7,519 nucleotides of DNA from the NCBI GenBank assembly GCA_027622355.1, contig JAQBZT010000147.1, forward strand, positions 1 through 7,519. The letters are read 5' to 3'. The notes below the pieces were generated by a model, which worked only from the letters and a program-made list of their open reading frames with translations, searched no databases and was not told the origin of the DNA. Of this stretch, positions 1 to 6,949 are shown piece after piece; the first letter of the stretch is position 1; each line of letters opens with the position of its first letter. Both the position numbers and the translations under genes were made by a program. Origin of the DNA: a bacterium. GTDB taxonomy: Bacteria; UBA8248.

Positions 1-536
1 ATCCGGCCGACGCGAAGGGGCTGCTCAAGGCCGCGATCCGGGACGACAACCCGGTCTTCTTCTCCGAGCACAAGATGCTCTACAAGACCAAGGGGCCGGT
101 CCCCGACGGGGATCACATCGTCCCCTTCGGCTCGGCCGCCGTGAAGCGCGCGGGCACCGACATCACCCTGGTGGGCATTGGCTATCAGGTGGTGAACTGC
201 CTCAAGGTCGCCGATGCGCTGGCGGGCGAGGGGATCAGCGCCGAGGTGGTCGATCCGCGCTCGCTGGCCCCGCTCGATACGGCCACCATCGCCGAGTCGG
301 TCCGAAAGACGAACCGCTGCGTCGTGGTCGAGGAGGGGCACTTGCACAGCGGCGTGGGCGCGGAGATCGCCGCGGCGATTCAGGAGGAGGCCTTCGACTA
401 TCTGGATGCCCCCATCGGCCGGGTGGCGGCCCGTCAGGCGCCAATCCCCTTTGAGCCCACGCTGGAGGAGTACGTGCTGCCCAGTCCCGAACGGATCACC
501 GAGGCGGTGAAAAAGGCGATGGGCGTGACGGTCTGA
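1..536 (+). CDS. 2-oxoacid dehydrogenase E1 component, beta subunit (pyruvate/acetoin type), 5'-truncated by the window edge
   Basis: Reading from base 3, 177 codons run to the TGA at 534-536. This is the C-terminal half of a protein that is normally about 325 residues, so the N-terminal thiamine-diphosphate domain lies outside the window. Visible family marks are NPVFFSEHK near the start, then the transketolase C-terminal domain with VVDPRSLAPLD, VVVEEGH, GVGAEIAA and the QEEAFDYLDAP segment, and a closing LPSPERI helix. With an alpha subunit, E1 beta forms the ThDP-dependent decarboxylase that passes an acyl group to lipoyl-E2 in the cytoplasm. The substrate cannot be told from this half: pyruvate (pdhB) or acetoin (acoB) are likeliest, branched-chain oxoacid less so. 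A terminator follows within 30 bp, so no E2 gene lies directly downstream. The upstream partner should be the E1 alpha gene. Family call is firm; substrate is open. Confidence 0.9.
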   Translation, partial: PADAKGLLKAAIRDDNPVFFSEHKMLYKTKGPVPDGDHIVPFGSAAVKRAGTDITLVGIGYQVVNCLKVADALAGEGISAEVVDPRSLAPLDTATIAESVRKTNRCVVVEEGHLHSGVGAEIAAAIQEEAFDYLDAPIGRVAARQAPIPFEPTLEEYVLPSPERITEAVKKAMGVTV

Positions 537-565
537 CGCGGTTTTTTTCTGCTTTTGGACCTCTC

Positions 566-596
566 AGGCCCCTTCCCCGCGAAGGGGCCTTTTTTT
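566..596 (+). terminator. Rho-independent terminator after the E1 beta gene
   Basis: A perfect 10-bp stem, AGGCCCCTTC (566-575) against GAAGGGGCCT (581-590), closes a five-base loop (CCCGC). The 3' side runs directly into seven T (590-596). This is a textbook intrinsic terminator on the plus strand and ends the E1 beta transcript. A separate T7 tract sits at 542-548 right after the stop codon, preceded only by a weak 4-bp stem (523-526 with 536-539); I do not call that a second terminator. No T-run faces the minus strand, so it does not look bidirectional. Confidence 0.92.
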
Positions 597-620
597 CGAT
601 ATTTGCGATGTGGACAAGGG

Positions 621-625
621 GGAGG
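621..625 (+). promoter_or_regulatory. Ribosome binding site fixing the VOC gene start
   Basis: GGAGG, within a longer purine run (618-628), lies six bases before the ATG at 632. An in-frame ATG at 608 has no such site and would add eight basic residues not expected in the family, so 632 is preferred. Confidence 0.75.
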
Positions 626-631
626 AAGAAG

Positions 632-1075
632 ATGGCTCTTCTCAGCATCAACCACACCAGTTTCACGGTCGCCGACGCCGGGGCGCTGGCCGAGTGGTAC
701 TGCGACCGGCTGGGATTCGAGGTGGCCGTGGATGCGCGCCGCCCGCAGGATTACACCGAAAAAGTTACCGGGATCCCTGGCGCGGAACTCCGGAACATCT
801 ACATTAAAGGGGGCGGCTATCATATCGAGCTGGTCGAGTACACGAAGGCGAAGGGGGTGCGGATCGACACGGCGACGAACAATCCTGGCAGCGCCCATAT
901 CGCCTACAACGTGGACGATATGCAGGGGATGTACGAGCGGCTCAGCGCCCGCGGGGTGAAGTTCATCTCGCCCCCCATCGAGATTCCCGACGGCCCGAAC
1001 GCCGGGGGGCGGGTGGTCTACCTGGAGGACCCGGAGGGCAACACGCTGGAGTTCATTGAGCGGCCCGCGGGGTAG
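632..1075 (+). CDS. VOC-family (glyoxalase/bleomycin-resistance fold) metalloprotein
   Basis: A 147-residue single-subunit vicinal-oxygen-chelate protein with two beta-alpha-beta-beta-beta modules (about residues 4-70 and 86-145). A complete four-ligand metal site can be read by family position: His8 (INHTSF), Glu66 (YHIELVEY), His89 (SAHIAYNVDD) and Glu140 (GNTLEFIE). The C-terminal GGRVVYLEDPEGN turn is typical. Such proteins are cytoplasmic and bind a divalent metal for glyoxalase, epimerase or dioxygenase chemistry. The H/E/H/E set resembles glyoxalase I and methylmalonyl-CoA epimerase more than the ring-cleaving dioxygenases. The substrate cannot be assigned from sequence alone. The gene stands between a terminator and the efflux operon, 74 bp before the latter, so it is probably transcribed on its own or reads into that operon. 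The start is set by GGAGG six bases upstream. Confidence 0.88.
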   Translation: MALLSINHTSFTVADAGALAEWYCDRLGFEVAVDARRPQDYTEKVTGIPGAELRNIYIKGGGYHIELVEYTKAKGVRIDTATNNPGSAHIAYNVDDMQGMYERLSARGVKFISPPIEIPDGPNAGGRVVYLEDPEGNTLEFIERPAG

Positions 1076-1135
1076 GCCGGGGTTGCCGGGTGCGGGTATA
1101 CTTCCCGGAGAGAAGGGAAAGCCTCTTGCCGTTCT

Positions 1136-1143
1136 GGAGGTGA
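1136..1143 (+). promoter_or_regulatory. Strong ribosome binding site selecting a TTG start
   Basis: GGAGGTGA, a near-perfect anti-16S match, lies six bases before the TTG at 1150. The nearest in-frame ATG (1162) would be 18 bases away, too far. This supports initiation at TTG. Confidence 0.8.
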
Positions 1144-1149
1144 GATCAA

Positions 1150-2499
1150 TTGAATTTCGAGATGGACCGGAAAAAATGGTTTGTGGCCGGTGCCGTGGGT
1201 GTGTTGATCGCCGGTCTGGCGATCGGCGTATACCTGATCCGCAACCGTCCGCGCCCGGAGACAGCCGCTGTCACCCGTGCCGGACGGGTGGTCCGCACGA
1301 GCGTTCTGAAAAAGGTGGAGAAAACCTTCTGGATCACGGCCTACGGCACGGTTCGCCCGAAAACCGAGATCACGTTGGTCCCCGAGGTTTTGGGCCGGAT
1401 CATCCGCCGCTCTCCCGGTTTCCGTACCGGCGGTTTTGTTCCCAAGGGAGAGGTGCTCTTCGAGATCGACCCGGTGAACTACGAGCTGGCGGCGGCCCAG
1501 CGGCGGGCGCAGATTGTTCAGCTCGAAGCGGACATCGCCCGCCTCCGCCAGGAGGAGAAAAACCACCGGGCGGATCTGGCCATCAACCAGCGCCAGCTGA
1601 AAATCGTCGAGAATGAGTTGGCGCGGAACCAGAGGCTTCGCAAGCAGGGGGTCATCTCTCCCGGCCAGCTCGACGCCTCCACCCAGTCCTACATCCGCCA
1701 GGAGCAGGCGGTTCAGGCCAGCCGGAACGCCCTGGCGCTCATCCCCTCCCAGATCGCACAGAAAGAGGCCGCGCTTCTCGTGACGCGCGCCCAGCTGCAG
1801 GAAGCCCTGCTCAACCTCGAGCGGACGAAGATGCGCGCGCCCTTCGACGGCCGGGTCCGGGAGACCACGCTCGAGGTGGGGGATTTTGCGCGGGTGGGCG
1901 AGCCGGTCGGAAAGATCCACGATGTCTCCGTCCTCGAGGTGCCCGTCTCTCTCCCTGTCGAGGATGTCCGGTGGGCGCTCCGCCGCGGAAGCGGCGGCGC
2001 CGCTTTTCCCCGCACCCAGGAGGAGGTGCAACAGTTTTTTCCCCGCGCGGAGATTCTCTGGACGCGGTTCGGCCAGACGTTCCGCTGGGACGGCCAAGTG
2101 TCGGTGGTGGGAGCCGGCCTCGATGAAACCACGCGGGCGCTCACCCTGGTGGTCGAAGTGCCCGAGCCGCGGAAAAACTGGCAGCCCGGCAAACATCCTC
2201 CCCTCGTCGTGGGCATGTTCGTGCGCGCGCGCATCGAGGGGGTGACGGTTCAGAATGTTTTCGTCATTCCCCGCGCGGCGCTGCACGAGAATGACGATGT
2301 GTACATCATGAAAGAGGACCGGCTCGACGTGCGGCGCGTGCAGGTCATTCGCAAGGGGGAGAATGAGGCGGTGATCAGCAACGGCATCCGGGAAGGGGAG
2401 CGGCTCATCCTCTCGGTCATCCCGGCCCCGGTTCCGGGGATGCACCTGCGTACCGCCGAAGATTCTCCCGCCCCATCTCCCCGGGCGGCCCGCCCATGA
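1150..2499 (+). CDS. RND efflux periplasmic adaptor (membrane fusion protein, HlyD/AcrA family)
   Basis: A 449-residue adaptor linking an RND permease to an outer-membrane channel. After the short basic start there is one hydrophobic segment (about residues 11-30) that anchors or exports the protein. The order is then: beta-barrel strand (about 58-75), first half of the lipoyl domain (about 76-112, with GFVPKGEVLFEIDP), a long coiled-coil hairpin rich in Gln, Glu, Arg and Leu (about 113-222), second lipoyl half (about 223-258, TKMRAPFDGRV and GDFARVGEPVGKI), beta-barrel (about 260-365) and membrane-proximal domain (about 366-435, FVIPRAAL, then GIREGERLI). No cysteine follows the hydrophobic segment, so a signal anchor is likelier than a lipoprotein. 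The start is TTG, chosen by its ribosome site. The gene overlaps the permease by four bases (ATGA), so the two are translationally coupled. Transported substrates cannot be deduced. Confidence 0.93.
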   Translation: MNFEMDRKKWFVAGAVGVLIAGLAIGVYLIRNRPRPETAAVTRAGRVVRTSVLKKVEKTFWITAYGTVRPKTEITLVPEVLGRIIRRSPGFRTGGFVPKGEVLFEIDPVNYELAAAQRRAQIVQLEADIARLRQEEKNHRADLAINQRQLKIVENELARNQRLRKQGVISPGQLDASTQSYIRQEQAVQASRNALALIPSQIAQKEAALLVTRAQLQEALLNLERTKMRAPFDGRVRETTLEVGDFARVGEPVGKIHDVSVLEVPVSLPVEDVRWALRRGSGGAAFPRTQEEVQQFFPRAEILWTRFGQTFRWDGQVSVVGAGLDETTRALTLVVEVPEPRKNWQPGKHPPLVVGMFVRARIEGVTVQNVFVIPRAALHENDDVYIMKEDRLDVRRVQVIRKGENEAVISNGIREGERLILSVIPAPVPGMHLRTAEDSPAPSPRAARP

Positions 2500-5400
2500 A
2501 GCGCATGATCGCGGTGGCGGCGGAGAATCCGGTCTTCGCCAATCTCCTGATGGCCATCCTGATCATCTTCGGCGTCGGCGCAATCGTTCAGATCAAGAGC
2601 GAGCTGGTGCCCCAGTTTTCGCTGGACCGGGTTCAGGTCGCCGTCACCTGGGAGGGGGCGAGCCCCGAGGAAGTCGAGGAGGGGCTCTGCATCAAGATCG
2701 AGGAGGCGCTGACCAGCGTCGAGGGGGTCAAGCAGATCACCTCCACCGCCCTGGAACACCGATGCGTCGTCGTTGCCGAGCTGGAATCCTGGGTGAAGGA
2801 CCTCCGGAAAACCCAAGACGACATCAAGGATGCGGTGGACCAGATTGACACTTTCCCGGACGAGATCGAGCGGCCCGTCGTCACTGAGGTCAAGCGAATC
2901 GATCAGGTGCTCGACATCGCGGTGTACGGAAACGTGCCCGAGGTCGCCCTCAAGCGCATCGCCGAGGAGATCAAGGACGATCTGATCGAGATGCGGGGGG
3001 TTTCCCAGGTGGTGATCAGTGGCCTGCGGGAGTGGGAGATCGCCATCGAGGTTTCCGAGGCCACCCTCCGTCAGTACGGGCTCACCTTCAGCGGGCTGGC
3101 CGACATCATCCGCAAGAACGTGCTGGAGCTGAGCGGGGGCGACATCCGCTCCCCCGAGCGGCGCATCCGCATCCGCACGCTGGGCAAGCGCTACACCGGC
3201 AGGGAATTCGAAAACCTTGTGATCCTCACCCGAAAGGACGGGACCATCCTGCGTCTGGGCGAGATCGCCCGCGTCGTGGACGGCTTCGAGGACACCGATC
3301 AGACGGGCCGCTTCAACGGCAAGCCGGCTGCCCTGATCGTCGTGAACAAGACCGAGGAAGAAGACGCTCTGGGTATCGCCAAGGCGGTCAAGGCCTATGT
3401 GGAAAGGAAGCGGAAGGAACTGCCCAGGGGCGTGGAGATTGCCCACTGGGCGGACACCTCGCGGATGATCGAGGATCGGCTCGACCTCCTTTTGCGGAAC
3501 GGCCGCCTCGGGCTGGTCCTGGTGTTCTTGTCACTGTGGCTTTTCCTGAACATCCGGCTCTCTTTCTGGGTGGCGATGGGCATTCCCGTTGCGCTTATGG
3601 CGGCGCTCGGTTTTCTGAATTTCGTCGGCGGCACCTTGAACATGCTCTCCATGTTCGCCTTCATCATGGTGCTCGGTATCTTGGTGGATGACGCCATCGT
3701 GGTGGCCGAAAATATCTACACGAAATTTAAGGAGGGCCGGCCGTTTCTCGAGGCCGCCATCGAGGGGGCCTACGAGGTCGCCTGGCCAGTGGTAGGCACT
3801 GTCACCACCACGATCGCCGCCTTTGTGCCACTGATGATGGTCGAGGGGACGATCGGAAAGTTCATGGCGGTGCTGCCGGTGGTGGTGATCGCCTCGCTCA
3901 TCGCCTCGCTGATCGAGTCGCTGTTCATTCTCCCGGCGCACCTGGCGGACTGGCTCCGCCTCCCGCGAGAGGGAACCTTCTCCAGCCGGCTCCGCGCCCG
4001 GATCGACGGGCGGGTCGAATGGACGATTCACAGGACCTATGCCCCCGCCGTGCGGTTTTGCCTGGAGGCCAGGTACCTGGTTGCGGCCGCGGCGGTGGCG
4101 GTCTTCGTCATCACGCTGGGGCTGGCGGTCGGCGGCCACGTGCGATTTTTGTTCTTCCCGAAATTCGACGCCGACTGGGTGGAGGCCAGGCTCATTTTCC
4201 CGGAGGGAACCCCGATCGAGCAGACGGCCAATGCCGCCAAGCGGATCGAGGTGGCCGCGAAGGCGCTCAATATGGAATTCAAGACAAAAACGGGCGAGCC
4301 CGCCGTCAAGCATGTATTTTCCTTGCTCGGGGTTCACGTGACACAAAACCGCACGACTGTATCGGGCAGTCACGTTACGCACTTGATCGTCGAGCTTCTC
4401 CCCTCGGAGCGGCGCGGCTTCTCCAGCAACGAACTCGTCAACCGGTGGCGGGAATTGACCGGCCTGATCCCGGACACCATCAGCCTGACTTTTGGCGGAG
4501 TGGCGGTACGCCCCAGCGGAAAACCAATCGAGGTGCAATTCGCGGGTGATCGTATCGCGGATCTTCGCGCGGCAGCCGCCGCGCTCAAGGCAGAGCTCAA
4601 AAAATACCCCGGCGTGCAGGACATCGAGGATGACTTCCGCCCCAGCAAGCTGGAGTTGCGCGCGGCGCTCAAGCCGCAGGCGCGGGTGCTGGGGGTGACG
4701 CTGCAGGATCTGGCTCTTCAGCTGCGGGCCGGCTTTTTCGGCCTCGAGGTACTGCGCCTCCAGCGCGGGAGGGACGACGTGAAGGTGAAACTCCGCTATC
4801 CGCCCGAGGAGCGCCGGGCGCTGGGAGATGTCGAAAACATGCGCATCCGCACGGGGACGGGGGTGGAGATTCCCTTCTCCGAGGTGGCCGATGTCCAGAT
4901 GACCCGCGGCCTCTCGGAGATCAAGCGCATCGACCGGCGGCGCGTCATCGCGGTCACGGCGGAGATCGACGAGGCCAAGGCCAATCCGACCGAGATTCTG
5001 GGGGCGCTTCAAAAGACATTCTTTCCGCAACTGCTCCGCTCCATTCCGGGGGTGCGGGTGCGCTTCGAGGGGCAGGCGAAGGACACGCGCGAATCATTGG
5101 GGAGCCTCTTCCGTGGATTCCTGATCGCGGCGATGGTCATCTACGGCATTCTGGCCACCCTGTTCCGCAGCTACTTTCAGCCCCTCATCGTGATGAGCGC
5201 TATCCCCTTCGGCTTCGTCGGGGCCGTGTGGGGGCACATCCTCATGGGTTACGATATTTCGATGATGAGTCTTCTGGGGGTCGTCGCCCTCTCCGGGGTG
5301 GTGGTGAACGACTCGCTCGTTCTGCTCGATTTCGTGAACCGCTTCATCTCGCGGGGGACCGAGGTGCACCCGGCCCTCGTGCAGGCGGGGATATCGCGCT

Positions 5401-5696
5401 TCCGGCCCATCGTCCTGACCACCCTGACCACGGCCGCGGGCCTGGGGCCGATGATCTTCGAGCGAAGCTTCCAGGCGCAGTTCCTCATCCCGATGGCCCT
5501 CAGCCTGTGCTTCGGCCTGCTCTTCGCAACCGTCATCACCCTGGTGCTTGTCCCGGTGTTTTCGCTGATCGGAAACGACATCGTCCGCGGTCTGCACCGC
5601 CTGTGGGGAGGACGATGGCCGAGCCGCGAGGAGGTGGACGTCCACTGGCCGGGCCCGCCCGCATCCGGGCTTGACCGCACGGCGGCGGAAGGGTAG
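2496..5696 (+). CDS. RND efflux transporter permease subunit (HAE1/AcrB-like)
   Basis: A 1,066-residue inner-membrane proton antiporter, full length for the family. Twelve membrane segments show the 1+5, 1+5 pattern: TM1 about 12-33, TM2-6 between 337 and 485, TM7 about 527-546, TM8-12 between 875 and 1022, with two large periplasmic porter regions between. Family marks include GASPEEVEEG after TM1, GILVDDAIVVAENI in TM4 (Asp398-Asp399, the AcrB Asp407/408 pair), and RFRPIVLTT in TM11 (Arg968 and Thr975, matching AcrB Arg971 and Thr978). TM10 reads GVVVNDSLV, so Asn938 replaces the AcrB lysine 940. It is read from an ATG inside the adaptor's stop (ATGA) and has no ribosome site of its own, which points to coupling. 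It works with the adaptor and an outer-membrane channel encoded elsewhere. The subfamily is drug- or lipophile-type rather than CusA-like heavy metal. The precise substrate is unknown. Confidence 0.95.
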   Translation: MKRMIAVAAENPVFANLLMAILIIFGVGAIVQIKSELVPQFSLDRVQVAVTWEGASPEEVEEGLCIKIEEALTSVEGVKQITSTALEHRCVVVAELESWVKDLRKTQDDIKDAVDQIDTFPDEIERPVVTEVKRIDQVLDIAVYGNVPEVALKRIAEEIKDDLIEMRGVSQVVISGLREWEIAIEVSEATLRQYGLTFSGLADIIRKNVLELSGGDIRSPERRIRIRTLGKRYTGREFENLVILTRKDGTILRLGEIARVVDGFEDTDQTGRFNGKPAALIVVNKTEEEDALGIAKAVKAYVERKRKELPRGVEIAHWADTSRMIEDRLDLLLRNGRLGLVLVFLSLWLFLNIRLSFWVAMGIPVALMAALGFLNFVGGTLNMLSMFAFIMVLGILVDDAIVVAENIYTKFKEGRPFLEAAIEGAYEVAWPVVGTVTTTIAAFVPLMMVEGTIGKFMAVLPVVVIASLIASLIESLFILPAHLADWLRLPREGTFSSRLRARIDGRVEWTIHRTYAPAVRFCLEARYLVAAAAVAVFVITLGLAVGGHVRFLFFPKFDADWVEARLIFPEGTPIEQTANAAKRIEVAAKALNMEFKTKTGEPAVKHVFSLLGVHVTQNRTTVSGSHVTHLIVELLPSERRGFSSNELVNRWRELTGLIPDTISLTFGGVAVRPSGKPIEVQFAGDRIADLRAAAAALKAELKKYPGVQDIEDDFRPSKLELRAALKPQARVLGVTLQDLALQLRAGFFGLEVLRLQRGRDDVKVKLRYPPEERRALGDVENMRIRTGTGVEIPFSEVADVQMTRGLSEIKRIDRRRVIAVTAEIDEAKANPTEILGALQKTFFPQLLRSIPGVRVRFEGQAKDTRESLGSLFRGFLIAAMVIYGILATLFRSYFQPLIVMSAIPFGFVGAVWGHILMGYDISMMSLLGVVALSGVVVNDSLVLLDFVNRFISRGTEVHPALVQAGISRFRPIVLTTLTTAAGLGPMIFERSFQAQFLIPMALSLCFGLLFATVITLVLVPVFSLIGNDIVRGLHRLWGGRWPSREEVDVHWPGPPASGLDRTAAEG

Positions 5697-5785
5697 TTAA
5701 TCAGGGACATTCCGCGCGCAGCGACCGGAAATTCTTTGCATTTGCGGAAAAATTCAGTTCGACCGCCGAATCCACTTTGAATCGC

Positions 5786-5801
5786 TTTCCCTTCGGGGAA
5801 A
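5786..5801 (+). other. UUCG-capped hairpin just upstream of the dehydrogenase ribosome site
   Basis: TTTCCC (5786-5791) and GGGAAA (5796-5801) form a perfect 6-bp stem closed by a C(UUCG)G tetraloop, an unusually stable RNA cap. It ends three bases before the GGGGAG (5805-5810) that serves the ATG at 5820. There is no T-run after it, so it is not an intrinsic terminator for the efflux operon. It may protect the mRNA 5' end or affect initiation, but that is inference. The rest of the 123-bp gap (5697-5819) holds no convincing promoter or terminator. Confidence 0.45.
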
Positions 5802-5819
5802 ATTGGGGAGAGCCTGCGA

Positions 5820-6920
5820 ATGAGCGAACCGAACGGCGTCCGCTACGGCGAGGAAGTCAAAAAGGAGATGGAGGCGGTTTTTCTCAATGCCCCGAACGAG
5901 CTGGAGGTGGGGCTGGCCCCCACGCCGGTGCCGCTGACGGGCGAGGTGCTCGTCAAGGTCGAGAGCACGACCATCTGCGGCACGGACATCGAGATCATCA
6001 AGGGAAACCATGCCCCTCGGTGGCCGAGCCAGTTCCCGGCCATCATCGGCCATGAATGGGCCGGCCGCATCGTGGCCATGGGGCCCCACACCGAGGGCTT
6101 CGGTCTGGAGATGGGCGACCATGTGGCGGGAACCAGCCACGCCGGCTGCGGCGCCTGCCGAATGTGCCTCATCGGGCGCTACAACCTCTGCTACAACTAT
6201 GGCAACACCATCACTGGTCACCGCCAGTACGGCCACGTCTCGCAGGGCTCCTACGCCGAGTACGTCGCCAACAACATCCGGGCGTTGCACAAGATGCCCA
6301 AGGACATGCCCTTCGAGGTGGGCTCTGTTGTCGATCCGGCCGCCTGCGGCCTCTGGACGGCCAAGCGCGCCGGGATCAACGCGGGCGACACGGTTGTTGT
6401 CCTCGGCTCGGGGCCGATCGGTGTGTTCGCCTTCGAGTCGGCGCGCGCCCTGGGCGCGGGCCGGGTGATCGTCGTGGGCGGCGGCAAGCGCCTCGAGATG
6501 ATCGCCGCCCAGGGGGTCGAGACGGTAAGCTACCGCGAGGGTGGGGTTCCCGAAAAGATTCACCAGATGACGGATGGCAAAAAAGCCAACGTCGTCCTCG
6601 AGACGGCGGGGACGAGTGAGAGCTTCAAGTGGACGGTCGAGTGCGCCGGCAAGGGTGCGCGCATCGCCATCACGGGGATTCCCGACGATATTCCCGATTT
6701 CGTGTGGAAGCGCGTCGTCCTCGAAGAGATGGACATTTTCGGCGTGCGCGCGAATCCGAACTGCGGCGATGAGGTCATCGCGATGATCCAGGGCGGGCGG
6801 ATCCAGGTCACGCCCTACATCACCCATCGCTTCCCGCTCCGCCAGTACCAGGAGGCCTATGACACTTTCGTCGCCCGCAAGGACGGCGCCATGCTCGTTA
6901 ACCTCACGCCGGGGGCGTGA
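5820..6920 (+). CDS. Zinc-dependent medium-chain alcohol/polyol dehydrogenase (MDR superfamily)
   Basis: A 366-residue cytoplasmic NAD(P)-dependent dehydrogenase. The GroES-like catalytic domain carries Cys53 (TTICGTD) and His78-Glu79 (GHEW) of the catalytic zinc site, and a complete structural zinc set, Cys110, Cys113, Cys116 and Cys124. Asp172 (VVDPAACG) lies where sorbitol and threonine dehydrogenases have a Glu ligand. The Rossmann fold shows LGSGPIG at 195-201. The end of its second strand reads VVGGGKR (218-224), without the acidic residue usual for NAD. The exact alcohol substrate is not clear. The ATG at 5820 has GGGGAG nine bases upstream, but it adds about 16 residues before the typical MDR N-terminus; the ATG at 5868 (residue 17, MEAVFLNAP) is a possible alternative, with GAGGAAG 11 bases before it. 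The queF start lies 29 bp after the stop, suggesting one transcript. Confidence 0.93.
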   Translation: MSEPNGVRYGEEVKKEMEAVFLNAPNELEVGLAPTPVPLTGEVLVKVESTTICGTDIEIIKGNHAPRWPSQFPAIIGHEWAGRIVAMGPHTEGFGLEMGDHVAGTSHAGCGACRMCLIGRYNLCYNYGNTITGHRQYGHVSQGSYAEYVANNIRALHKMPKDMPFEVGSVVDPAACGLWTAKRAGINAGDTVVVLGSGPIGVFAFESARALGAGRVIVVGGGKRLEMIAAQGVETVSYREGGVPEKIHQMTDGKKANVVLETAGTSESFKWTVECAGKGARIAITGIPDDIPDFVWKRVVLEEMDIFGVRANPNCGDEVIAMIQGGRIQVTPYITHRFPLRQYQEAYDTFVARKDGAMLVNLTPGA

Positions 6921-6935
6921 GGGGAGGATTTCTCC

Positions 6936-6940
6936 GGGAG
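6936..6940 (+). promoter_or_regulatory. Ribosome binding site favouring the GTG start of queF
   Basis: GGGAG lies nine bases before the GTG at 6950. The earlier in-frame GTG (6917), which overlaps the dehydrogenase stop, has only a plain G-run nearby, and the ATG at 6980 has no good site. Confidence 0.55.
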
Positions 6941-6949
6941 AGTGCCGCG

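Noticed and set aside
523..548. Possible first terminator overlapping the E1 beta stop codon
   Set aside because: The stem is only four base pairs with a nine-base loop; the T7 tract alone is not enough, and a much better terminator follows.
608..631. Eight-residue N-terminal extension of the VOC protein from the ATG at 608
   Set aside because: The GGAGG at 621-625 lies inside this stretch and fits the ATG at 632; the extension is basic and not expected in the family.
1097..1102. TATACT as a -10 element for the efflux operon
   Set aside because: No -35-like hexamer is found 16-18 bases upstream; TTGCCG (1083-1088) is only eight bases away.
1018..5030. Long minus-strand open frames (1018-2445, 2250-3446, 3531-5030) opposite the adaptor and permease
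   Set aside because: They lie antisense to well-supported genes. Their translations are rich in Arg, Asp, His, Leu and Gly with no recognisable domain, as expected from the GC-rich complement of real coding sequence.
5710..5730. TTCCG/CGGAA dyad after the permease as a terminator or operator
   Set aside because: Five base pairs with an 11-base loop and no T-run; too weak to call.
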